A stretch of 15,293 nt of DNA from Nitrospira sp. ST-bin5 (GTDB lineage Bacteria; Nitrospirota; Nitrospiria; Nitrospirales; Nitrospiraceae), in the NCBI GenBank assembly GCA_002083555.1, contig MSXN01000028.1:300-15592 (forward strand), written 5' to 3'. Below, piece by piece: positions 1 through 5,773 of the stretch. How positions within the stretch are numbered: the first letter of the stretch is position 1; each line of letters starts with the position of its first letter. A program made the translations under genes and the position numbers. The notes under the pieces are model-generated. The model ran no database searches and was not told the DNA's origin. It saw only the letters and a program-made list of their open reading frames with translations.

Positions 1-155
1 CAGGTCGCTTCATAGGTCTTGATGCGGGCGTTGTGCGGCGTGAGATCGACGACATCCATCGCTCCGGCACAGCCTGGTTTCGCACACGTCAGATGCTCAT
101 GTTGCAAAGCCTGGACGAAACGACGATGTTGTTCACGTTCCTGATCTGATTTCAT
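1..155 (-). CDS. Small cysteine-containing hypothetical protein, 5' part only
   Basis: The reading frame runs off the left edge, leaving 51 complete codons. The visible protein begins MKSDQEREQHRRF, which is charged and probably helical. A Cys-X4-Cys segment follows (TCAKPGC, about residues 24-29) and then a conserved-looking stretch MDVVDLTPHNARIKTYEA. The paired cysteines could be half of a zinc-binding knuckle, but the partner cysteines would lie outside the window. The start is well supported: reading the minus strand, a GGGGAGGA ribosome binding site sits about eight bases before the ATG at 155. It lies downstream of the dehydrogenase gene on the same strand, but two foldback elements separate them, so it may be a separate transcript. 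I do not recognise the family. Confidence 0.7.
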   Translation of the reverse strand, partial: MKSDQEREQHRRFVQALQHEHLTCAKPGCAGAMDVVDLTPHNARIKTYEAT

Positions 156-181
156 TAATTTATCCTCCCCTTCTCTTCTCT

Positions 182-253
182 CAAGCGAGGTGAACGGGTT
201 GGTTTCATACTGCGCGCATTGACCGAGCGCGAGTCCTGATCCGTTCTCTCTTG
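182..253 (-). repeat. Foldback intergenic element, compact copy (copy 0)
   Basis: On the minus strand this reads arm (253-239), a short remnant, the right core half GCGCTCGGTCAATGCGCGCA (230-211), then the second arm (199-182). The arms are imperfect inverted repeats: CAAGAGAGAACGGAT against CAAGCGAGGTGAACGGGT, matching apart from two substitutions and a short insertion. The right core half is clearly the one found in the copies at 267-383, 13766-13850 and 14343-14465. The left core half is reduced to about CTCGC. It follows copy 1 in tandem and in the same orientation. Confidence 0.6.
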
Positions 254-266
254 TTTTTCTCTCTCA

Positions 267-383
267 GGGCAGCCCCCGTGGCGGTTTCCCTGCGCACATT
301 GAGCGAGCACCGCCCGCAATCTAACGTTTCGATTGTTCCTGGTGCGCGTTCAGTGAGCAAGAAATCGCCACGGAGACTGTCCC
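267..383 (-). repeat. Foldback intergenic element, full copy (copy 1)
   Basis: The outer arms at 267-288 and 361-383 are imperfect inverted repeats. CCGTGGCGGTTTC on one side pairs with GAAATCGCCACGG on the other with one mismatch, and the pairing continues outward with a few more mismatches. Inside, reading the minus strand, lie the left core half TTGCTCACTGAACGCGCACC (360-341), a spacer of about 30 bases, and the right core half GTGCTCGCTCAATGTGCGCA (310-291). GCACC and GGTGC can pair, closing an inner stem. On the transcribed strand the element begins about six bases after the dehydrogenase stop codon, so it is in the 3' untranslated position of the operon and could also act in termination or RNA stability. 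Confidence 0.75.
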
Positions 384-389
384 ACTCCC

Positions 390-1124
390 TCATATTCCCC
401 ATGCCCCACTGATCTGAATGTTCGCCCCGTTCACGTAGCGTGCCTCTTCGCTCAATAAGTATCGCACGGCGGCGACGGTGTCGTCGATTGTGCCGATATA
501 CCCGGCTGGGATGCGTTTCGTCATGCCGGCCAATTCTTCCGGCGGCGCGCTGCCGGAATCGATGAAGCCGGGTGAGACGGCATTCACGGTGATCCCGTGA
601 GGCGCCAGCAGCTTGGCGAGCGTTCGCGTGAGGATGAGCACACCGGCTTTGGCGATGTAGTGGGCCGTCACGTCGGGTTGCGAGATCATCTGATCGGCAT
701 TGGCCATGCTGAAGTTGACGATGTGGCCGGACTTGCGGGCTTTCATGCCAGGGGCGACCGCTTGAGCCAGATAGAAAATGGGATGGAGATTGGCGTCGAA
801 CATCTCGTTCCACCCCTCGACCGTTTCTTCGAACAGATTGATGCGATGGTAGGGGCCCGCGCCGTTAATGAGGACATCGATGTGCCCCCATGTCTGTTCA
901 ATCTGCGCCACGAGCTGTTTCGCCGCCACCGGGTTCGACACATCGCAGCGGACTGCCAGCGCCTGCCCGCCCCGTTCCGTGATAGCCAGCGCCGTCTGCT
1001 GTGCCTCCGCTTCGCTGGTACGATAGCAAATGGCGACCTTCCAATGGCGCGAGGCCAGGTCCAGAGCGATGCCTCGCCCGATGCCTCTGGCTCCGCCGGT
1101 GATGAGTGCGACTTGTTCGCTCAT
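390..1124 (-). CDS. Short-chain dehydrogenase/reductase (SDR family)
   Basis: This 244-residue protein has the length and order of a classical single-domain SDR. The NAD(P)-binding motif TGGARGIGRG is at residues 9-18. An arginine follows strand 2 (CYRTSEAEA), which usually favours NADPH. A LINGAGPY motif marks strand 4, and the active-site YIAK gives Tyr156 and Lys160. The end, VNGANIQISGAWGI, is typical of the family. The usual catalytic Ser about 13 residues before the Tyr is not in place. The sequence is NFSMANADQ, with Ser and Asp at shifted positions, which recalls pteridine or dihydromonapterin reductases (FolM/PTR1 type). The substrate cannot be read from the sequence. It is last in the operon, 27 bases after the preceding gene, and has no strong ribosome binding site, so it probably depends on coupling. 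Confidence 0.9.
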   Translation of the reverse strand: MSEQVALITGGARGIGRGIALDLASRHWKVAICYRTSEAEAQQTALAITERGGQALAVRCDVSNPVAAKQLVAQIEQTWGHIDVLINGAGPYHRINLFEETVEGWNEMFDANLHPIFYLAQAVAPGMKARKSGHIVNFSMANADQMISQPDVTAHYIAKAGVLILTRTLAKLLAPHGITVNAVSPGFIDSGSAPPEELAGMTKRIPAGYIGTIDDTVAAVRYLLSEEARYVNGANIQISGAWGI

Positions 1125-1151
1125 GATCGATGTCCGGGGTGAACGTCCTGG

Positions 1152-1916
1152 TTATGTGTGCGTTCGCAGGCGCTTGGCGAGATGCTGCAGTGCGCCGGCT
1201 GTGCGTGATGAAAAGGCCTGCTCGTTTTTCGGTTTCTTCGCGTCCGCGGCGCTGGCGTCGATCAATGCTTGAAGGTCGTCGATGGTGTCGACGTCGCGCC
1301 ACGAAGGCAGGAGTGCCACCTTCAATCCGAGACCGGCGGCTTTCCCCTGCGTGGCAGCGAGTACGCCATCGGTCGACCAGGCAATGTCGGCAAAGAGTTC
1401 CGGCCGGGGTTGCTTGAGGCCGATCAGATAGTAACCGCCGTCCAGTGCCGGCCCCAACACAACGTCGTGGGCATCCAGCAGAGCCAAGGCCTGCTTGTAA
1501 TGGTCGAGCGGCAGCGACGGGACATCGGTGCCAACAATGAAGACCTGCTGATAGCCCTTCCCGAACAGGGTTGCGAACGCCTGCTGCATGCGCGCACCCA
1601 GATCGTCGCCGACTTGATCGATCAGCTTCACGCTCTGCCGTTCTTCCATGATCTGGAAGAAGACCAGTGTGGATGATGGCGCACAGGCCAGGTAGCGATC
1701 CAGGGGCAACTTCAGTTTTGCTGTGGCGACTTTGGTGCGTTCGAGCATGTCGATGACAAAGCTGCCGTGCAGGGTGGCGGCTTCGTCCGGCGTCAACGGA
1801 GGACAGAGGCGCGTCTTGACCTGGCCCGGGACAGGGGCTTTCGCGAAGATGACCAGGGCGGCCGGTTGTGGCTTGGATGTCGGAGGTTGCGACGACTTGG
1901 GCGTTGGTTTGCTCAT
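1152..1916 (-). CDS. TIGR04282/DUF2064 family glycosyltransferase-fold protein
   Basis: This 254-residue cytoplasmic protein carries the hallmarks of the DUF2064/TIGR04282 family. These are an N-terminal nucleotide-sugar-type loop LVIFAKAPVPGQVKTRL, the central GTDVPSLP motif, VLGPALDGGYYLIGL, and a late DVDTIDDL motif. The fold is a nucleotidyltransferase/GT-A Rossmann-like domain. The first 18 or so residues are a Lys/Pro/Ser-rich lead-in, so a start slightly downstream is possible. The ATG at 1916 lies three bases after the stop of the TIGR04283 gene. The two families are commonly neighbours and are named for arsenosugar biosynthesis. No arsenic methyltransferase or ArsS-like gene is visible here, so the real product may be a different glycosylated metabolite or glycolipid. 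Confidence 0.88.
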   Translation of the reverse strand: MSKPTPKSSQPPTSKPQPAALVIFAKAPVPGQVKTRLCPPLTPDEAATLHGSFVIDMLERTKVATAKLKLPLDRYLACAPSSTLVFFQIMEERQSVKLIDQVGDDLGARMQQAFATLFGKGYQQVFIVGTDVPSLPLDHYKQALALLDAHDVVLGPALDGGYYLIGLKQPRPELFADIAWSTDGVLAATQGKAAGLGLKVALLPSWRDVDTIDDLQALIDASAADAKKPKNEQAFSSRTAGALQHLAKRLRTHT

Positions 1917-1919
1917 AGC

Positions 1920-2612
1920 TTATCGGACCGCACGATACCAGTGGTTGAGTCGAGTGGGACTGACTCCCAGCCAATACAGGAAGCGCAGCGTCCACATCAA
2001 GAGAATTGTGCGCAGGGGCCCGTTTTTCTCCCAGCGCCGGAACGAGGTCGTGACGCGATCCGTGAGCGCGGCGGTTGGCCCCTGACGTTTCAAGCGCCGG
2101 CTGAATTCAATATCTTCCATCAGCGGGATATCCGGGAAGCCGCCCAGCCGTTCGAAGATCTGACGGCGGGCAAAGATGGCCTGATCGCCCGTGGCGATGC
2201 CGGTCAGACGTGAACGCCGGTTCATGAACCAGCTGATGACGGCGCCCCAGCGGGAGGGGTGATCGAAGCGGACATCGAACCGGCCGCCGACATAGCGGGG
2301 ATCCTTCAATGTCGACTCAATGACGGATTTGGCAGTGGGAGGCAGCTCTGTGTCGGCATGGAGAAACAGCATCACGTCGCCGCGGGAGGCCTTGACCCCT
2401 TCGTTCAACTGGCGGGCGCGGCCGGTCGGCGCGGTGACCAGCCGCACGGCCGGCACTCTGGCGCAGCAGGCTTGGACCATTTGGGGCGTGGGGTCGGTGC
2501 TGCCGCCGTCGCTGACAATAATGTCGTCGAATCCCAAGGCGACAGTGCGGGTGAGCGTGCGAGCGATGGTTGACGATTCGTTCAGGGTGGGGATGATGAC
2601 GGAAATCATCAT
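1920..2612 (-). CDS. TIGR04283 family glycosyltransferase (GT2-like)
   Basis: This 230-residue GT-A glycosyltransferase begins MMISVIIPTLNES, the classic GT2 nucleotide-binding strand. VSDGGSTDPT follows, then the metal-site region FLHADTELP, GGRFDV, the acceptor-loop GDQAIFARR and LMEDIEFSRRLKR, in which an ED pair is the likely catalytic base. There is no strong N-terminal membrane segment. The C-terminal aromatic stretch (LLMWTLRFLYWLGV) may touch the membrane. Either of two adjacent ATG codons (2612 or 2609) could start it. It follows the small membrane protein by six bases and precedes the TIGR04282 gene by three, so the three are surely co-expressed. The arsenosugar label comes from the family name only. 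Confidence 0.9.
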   Translation of the reverse strand: MMISVIIPTLNESSTIARTLTRTVALGFDDIIVSDGGSTDPTPQMVQACCARVPAVRLVTAPTGRARQLNEGVKASRGDVMLFLHADTELPPTAKSVIESTLKDPRYVGGRFDVRFDHPSRWGAVISWFMNRRSRLTGIATGDQAIFARRQIFERLGGFPDIPLMEDIEFSRRLKRQGPTAALTDRVTTSFRRWEKNGPLRTILLMWTLRFLYWLGVSPTRLNHWYRAVR

Positions 2613-2618
2613 CGAGGT

Positions 2619-3023
2619 TTATCTGTCCGGCGTCTTCGGCTCTCGGAACATGAAGTACATGACGACGACGACGGTGGTCCAGAAGACGACTTGTTTGTGC
2701 CAGAAGAGCACTTCGCCGTAGTGAAAGAAGCCCAATCCGATCGCGATTGCGCAGATCATGACGCTATAGCGCCATGTAGGGTTCTCAATCACCGCGTTGG
2801 CCCACACGGCGATTCCGCCGAAGTAGATCAGTAGGGGGACGGCATTGATTTCAAATCCGCCGCTGATCGACAAAAAGACATTCAGAAAACCGATGAAGAT
2901 CAGGGCGGTGCCGGTCATCATCCCGGCGACGCTGAGTTGCTTGTCCTCGCTCGTCTCGCCGTCTACGTGGCCCGGCGACGAAGCCGGAGCGGGATCTTTT
3001 GTCGGAAGGTCTGTTGGTGCCAT
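2619..3023 (-). CDS. Small integral membrane protein, four predicted helices
   Basis: This 134-residue protein has a soluble Pro/Ser/Asp-rich N-terminus of about 30 residues. Four hydrophobic segments follow: MMTGTALIFIGFLNVFLSI, AVPLLIYFGGIAVWANAVI, YSVMICAIAIGLGFF, and VVFWTTVVVVMYFMF. A short basic tail ends the protein. I recognise no catalytic motif. It begins two bases after the dCTP deaminase stop and ends six bases before the TIGR04283 glycosyltransferase. That position suggests it could anchor or supply a lipid-linked step for that enzyme, but this is guesswork from order alone. Family unknown to me. Confidence 0.85.
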   Translation of the reverse strand: MAPTDLPTKDPAPASSPGHVDGETSEDKQLSVAGMMTGTALIFIGFLNVFLSISGGFEINAVPLLIYFGGIAVWANAVIENPTWRYSVMICAIAIGLGFFHYGEVLFWHKQVVFWTTVVVVMYFMFREPKTPDR

Positions 3024-3025
3024 AG

Positions 3026-4180
3026 TTATACTTTGAAATGTTTGCTGAGTGTGAGCGCCTGCCCTTGATACGATGACCCCAACGTGGTGCCGTAGAGCTG
3101 AGAGGGTACGTCGAGCATGCGATCATATACAACCTTAAAAAAGGTCTGCCCGTCGTGGATCAGGAACGGCACATCGTGGGGGCGGACTTCCAGCACCACC
3201 TGCGTTCCTTTGATTTCCCCTTTCGCTCCATAACCGAAGCCCGGGTCGAAAAATCCGGCATAGTGGGTGCGCAGTTCTCCGCAGGCCGCTTCATAGGCGA
3301 CCATCTCGGCGGCGTATCCGGCCGGCACACGGATGCGTTCCTTGGAGGCCAGGATGTAAAACTCTTCCGGCTCCAGGAGGAGGCTGTCATGTCGATGGCG
3401 GTAGAGCGGCTCCCAGAAATCTGCGGCGGTATAGTGTCCGACTTTAGCCAGATCGATGACGTGGCTATTCTTCTTGGCCCGATAGCCGATGATGCCGGAG
3501 TCTGTCCGGTCGTCGCCCTTCAGGTCGATGCGCAGGAAGAGTCCACGCTCGGCGCGGAACTCGCGCTGCCCTAACCCTTTCCTGGTCGGGCTATTGTGAT
3601 AGAGCAGTGGGGATTTGCTGTGCAGCGTCTGCAACGCCGCGTCGCTGACGGTCGCTTCGCCGCGGACGAACCGGATCTGATTCAGCGACTGTCCGGTTCG
3701 GACTTTAATGGCGAAGGAGCGAGGCACGACTTCGAGAAACAATGGGCCATGGTAGCCGGCTCTGATTTCGTCGAAGCCCGCATTCAAATCCGTGACGACG
3801 CGGGTGAAGACGTCGAGCCGTCCGGTGGTACTCTTCGGATTGGCCCGGGCGCGCAGGGTTTTGGGAAGTTTCAGATTTTCCAGCAGCGGGACGAGATAGA
3901 CATGGCCTTTCTCCAGAATGGCCCCTTCCGTCAAATCCATCTCATACATGACGAGATCCGACTGATAGAAGTCGAGCACGTCGAGCCGTGAGGAAATCGG
4001 GGAGAGCTCCGGCAGAAAGCTGCTGATCAGCCGATAGGCTTTGCGCCCCAGGCGCAGGTCGAGGCTGGCCGGCTGGATCTGCCGGTCTTCGACCGCAGGG
4101 GAGGCGGTGATCGCCCGTGTGGCGATCAACTGCTTAATGTCCTGGTACGGAAGAATGCCCTGGGTCGGTGTCTTGCTCAC
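3026..4180 (-). CDS. dcd: dCTP deaminase-like protein with two Dcd/dUTPase-type domains
   Basis: The product is expected to deaminate dCTP to dUTP for thymidylate synthesis. At 384 residues it is about twice the length of E. coli Dcd and contains two trimer-type beta-barrel units. The first has IQPASLDLRLG (near residue 35), the phosphate-loop ANPKSTTGRLDVF, and GYHGPLFLEVVPRSFAIKV. The second has ERIRVPAGYAAEMVAYE, HYAGFFDPGFGY and a matching VVLEVRPHDVPFLI. Such double-length enzymes are known, notably in Alphaproteobacteria. The chosen GTG start at 4180 overlaps the previous stop as GTGA, typical of translational coupling. A start at 4216 would overlap the aminomutase gene further for no gain. 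Residues after the second barrel (SSYQGQALTLSKHF) match the usual Dcd tail. Confidence 0.88.
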   Translation of the reverse strand: MSKTPTQGILPYQDIKQLIATRAITASPAVEDRQIQPASLDLRLGRKAYRLISSFLPELSPISSRLDVLDFYQSDLVMYEMDLTEGAILEKGHVYLVPLLENLKLPKTLRARANPKSTTGRLDVFTRVVTDLNAGFDEIRAGYHGPLFLEVVPRSFAIKVRTGQSLNQIRFVRGEATVSDAALQTLHSKSPLLYHNSPTRKGLGQREFRAERGLFLRIDLKGDDRTDSGIIGYRAKKNSHVIDLAKVGHYTAADFWEPLYRHRHDSLLLEPEEFYILASKERIRVPAGYAAEMVAYEAACGELRTHYAGFFDPGFGYGAKGEIKGTQVVLEVRPHDVPFLIHDGQTFFKVVYDRMLDVPSQLYGTTLGSSYQGQALTLSKHFKV

Positions 4181-5364
4181 AGCTCGTCCGTATCTCCCCC
4201 GCAACTGTTGCCCCACGAAGAGAACCCGTCGCGATCGGGGTAACTGTTTTCGTTCGCTTCGTAGTCGAAGCCGGTTCGGGCACCGACCATGGGGAGCTCG
4301 CGTCCGTTGCCCTGTTTTGGTTGCGGATAGTGGAACGTCTTGTTCTCGTAATTCTGCAACACGGCGCCGTCTTCGTCCAGATGCACCAGGTAGTCGCTGG
4401 GGAGGAGCGGAATTTTCCCTCCGCCGCCGGGCGCATCGATCACGAAGTGCGGGACCGCCATTCCACTGGTGTGGCCTTGAAGGGCTTTGATGATGTTCAG
4501 GCCGGTCTCGACCGACGTGCGGAAATGGTTGGTGCCTTTGGTCAGATCCGCTTGATAGAGGTAGTACGGCTTGACGCGGGCCAGGAGCAGCTGATGGACG
4601 AGGCGCTTCATCACCTCGGGGTCATCGTTGACCCCTTTCAATAGAACAGTCTGCGCGCCGAGCGGCACCCCGGCATCCGCGAGCATGCCGCAGGCGGCTT
4701 TCACCGCCGGCGTGAGTTCGTCCGGGTGGTTGAAGTGCAGGTTCATATAGATCGGATGGTATTTTTTGACGAGCTCGCACAACTTCGGCGTAATGCGCTC
4801 CGGCAAAGTTCCAGGGACCCGCGAGCCGATGCGAATCAGTTCCAGGTGCGGGATGCTCCGCAACGCTTTAAAGATCCGTTCGAGGAGATAGTCGGGCAGC
4901 AGGAGGGGATCTCCGCCTGAAAGAATGACGTCCCGCACTTCGGTATGTTCCCGCAAATAGGCGATGGCGCGATCCAGTTCGCCCTTCTTCAGAAAACCGG
5001 GCTTTCCCACCAGCCGTTTTCTGGTGCAGAAGCGGCAGTAGATCGGACACTGATTGGTGACCATGAGGAGCACGCGGTCGGGGTACCGGTGGACGAGGTG
5101 AGGGACCGGACTCATCAGGTCTTCCTCGAGCGGATCGTCCTCTGCGTCGATATCGTCCAGCTCCGCGATCTCGGGTACCACCTGTTTCCAGATGGCATCG
5201 CCTTTCTCCTTCATCGTCCCGAGGACGGTCGGGGTGATCCGCATGGGATACGGACCGACGATGGCTTCTATTTCCTTCTCGTCGAGTCCGAATCGGTCAG
5301 CCAGATCTTTCGGCTTTACGATGCTCTCAGCGAGTATGCGTCTCCATTCCTCCACGGGCGTCAT
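4177..5364 (-). CDS. kamA: Lysine 2,3-aminomutase-like radical SAM/PLP enzyme
   Basis: A 395-residue radical SAM enzyme of the KamA group, which interconverts L-lysine and L-beta-lysine using a 4Fe-4S cluster, SAM and PLP. The cluster motif is Cys106-X3-Cys110-X2-Cys113 in NQCPIYCRFCTRKR. The PLP lysine is Lys317 in VIDAPGGGGKIP. Two aspartates that bind the substrate ammonium in the clostridial enzyme are present as Asp273 (YQADL) and Asp310 (VIDAP), with the same 37-residue separation as 293/330 there. The C-terminal extension is longer than in EpmB, so a free-lysine mutase is at least as likely as elongation factor P modification. The ATG at 5364 is only two bases from AGGAGG, so GTG at 5355 is a possible alternative. 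It overlaps the Dcd gene by four bases. No AblB or EpmA partner is visible. Confidence 0.9.
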   Translation of the reverse strand: MTPVEEWRRILAESIVKPKDLADRFGLDEKEIEAIVGPYPMRITPTVLGTMKEKGDAIWKQVVPEIAELDDIDAEDDPLEEDLMSPVPHLVHRYPDRVLLMVTNQCPIYCRFCTRKRLVGKPGFLKKGELDRAIAYLREHTEVRDVILSGGDPLLLPDYLLERIFKALRSIPHLELIRIGSRVPGTLPERITPKLCELVKKYHPIYMNLHFNHPDELTPAVKAACGMLADAGVPLGAQTVLLKGVNDDPEVMKRLVHQLLLARVKPYYLYQADLTKGTNHFRTSVETGLNIIKALQGHTSGMAVPHFVIDAPGGGGKIPLLPSDYLVHLDEDGAVLQNYENKTFHYPQPKQGNGRELPMVGARTGFDYEANENSYPDRDGFSSWGNSCGGDTDEL

Positions 5365-5380
5365 GGCCTCCTGTGTAAGA

Positions 5381-5409
5381 GATGAAACCACTGGCGGCAG
5401 GGGTGGACA
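5381..5409 (-). repeat. Leader motif shared with 7281-7309
   Basis: On the minus strand this 29-base stretch upstream of the aminomutase matches 7281-7309 at 24 positions, with the common frame TGTCC-CCCCTGCC-CC-GTGGT--CATC. Translated in the frame of the downstream gene, both copies read CPPLPPVV. This copy lies 17 to 45 bases before the chosen start. It could be a leader or regulatory sequence, a small dispersed repeat, or a misjudged N-terminus. Confidence 0.5.
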
Positions 5410-5454
5410 CACCCGGTCGCCGATCGTGCGGGAACGCAAAGATTATGGATAGAC

Positions 5455-5700
5455 CTACGAGGATGTCTTGGCATAGTGCTGGTCAAGGTGGGCCAAGATG
5501 TCGCGTGTCTCGGTCAAGACAACATCCCCGTCGGTCAGGACGGGCACATAGTACTGGCCCGAGACTTCATGGACTTGTTTCCGCATCGGGCGGATATCCG
5601 GCACGATGATACCGGTATAGGTGACGTCCAACTCCGAGAGTTTGTCCCGCACGACTTCGCAGTCGGGACACCAGTCGACATGATAGAGCGTCAGCGCCAT
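5455..5700 (-). CDS. Glutaredoxin/GST N-terminal-like thioredoxin-fold protein
   Basis: This 81-residue single-domain protein fits a glutaredoxin fold. It begins MALTLYHVDWCPDC, giving a redox-active Cys11-X2-Cys14 pair. The cis-proline region is QYYVPVLTDGDVVLTETRDIL, which resembles the glutathione-binding segment of glutaredoxins and of GST N-terminal domains. It probably exchanges disulfides or binds glutathione-like thiols in the cytoplasm, but whether the organism uses glutathione cannot be judged here. The gene follows the ATP-grasp-like gene by about 73 bases. About 90 bases then separate it from the aminomutase gene, and that gap carries the shared leader motif, so an internal promoter is possible there. 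Confidence 0.88.
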   Translation of the reverse strand: MALTLYHVDWCPDCEVVRDKLSELDVTYTGIIVPDIRPMRKQVHEVSGQYYVPVLTDGDVVLTETRDILAHLDQHYAKTSS

Positions 5701-5773
5701 GATGGTCTTAGGCTACCATGGAAAACAGTCAAAGTGGAATGAGGCATTTGGGGAAAAGAGAGTGGGGCTTACG

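Noticed and set aside
182..383. CRISPR-like repeats
   Set aside because: Repeat units are few, irregularly spaced, imperfect and enclosed by inverted arms; there are no regular spacers and no cas genes.
898..1995. A 365-codon open frame on the minus strand across the glycosyltransferase and dehydrogenase genes
   Set aside because: It is out of frame with two genes that have clear family motifs, its product is of low complexity and rich in Arg/Pro/Ser, and such long shadow frames are common in GC-rich DNA.
1152..2612. Calling the region an arsenosugar biosynthesis cluster
   Set aside because: The name comes only from the two family labels; no arsenic methylation or transport gene is in the window.
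4177..5364. Assigning the aminomutase as EpmB
   Set aside because: The C-terminal extension and the retained lysine-binding aspartates fit lysine 2,3-aminomutase at least as well, and no EpmA or EF-P gene is adjacent.
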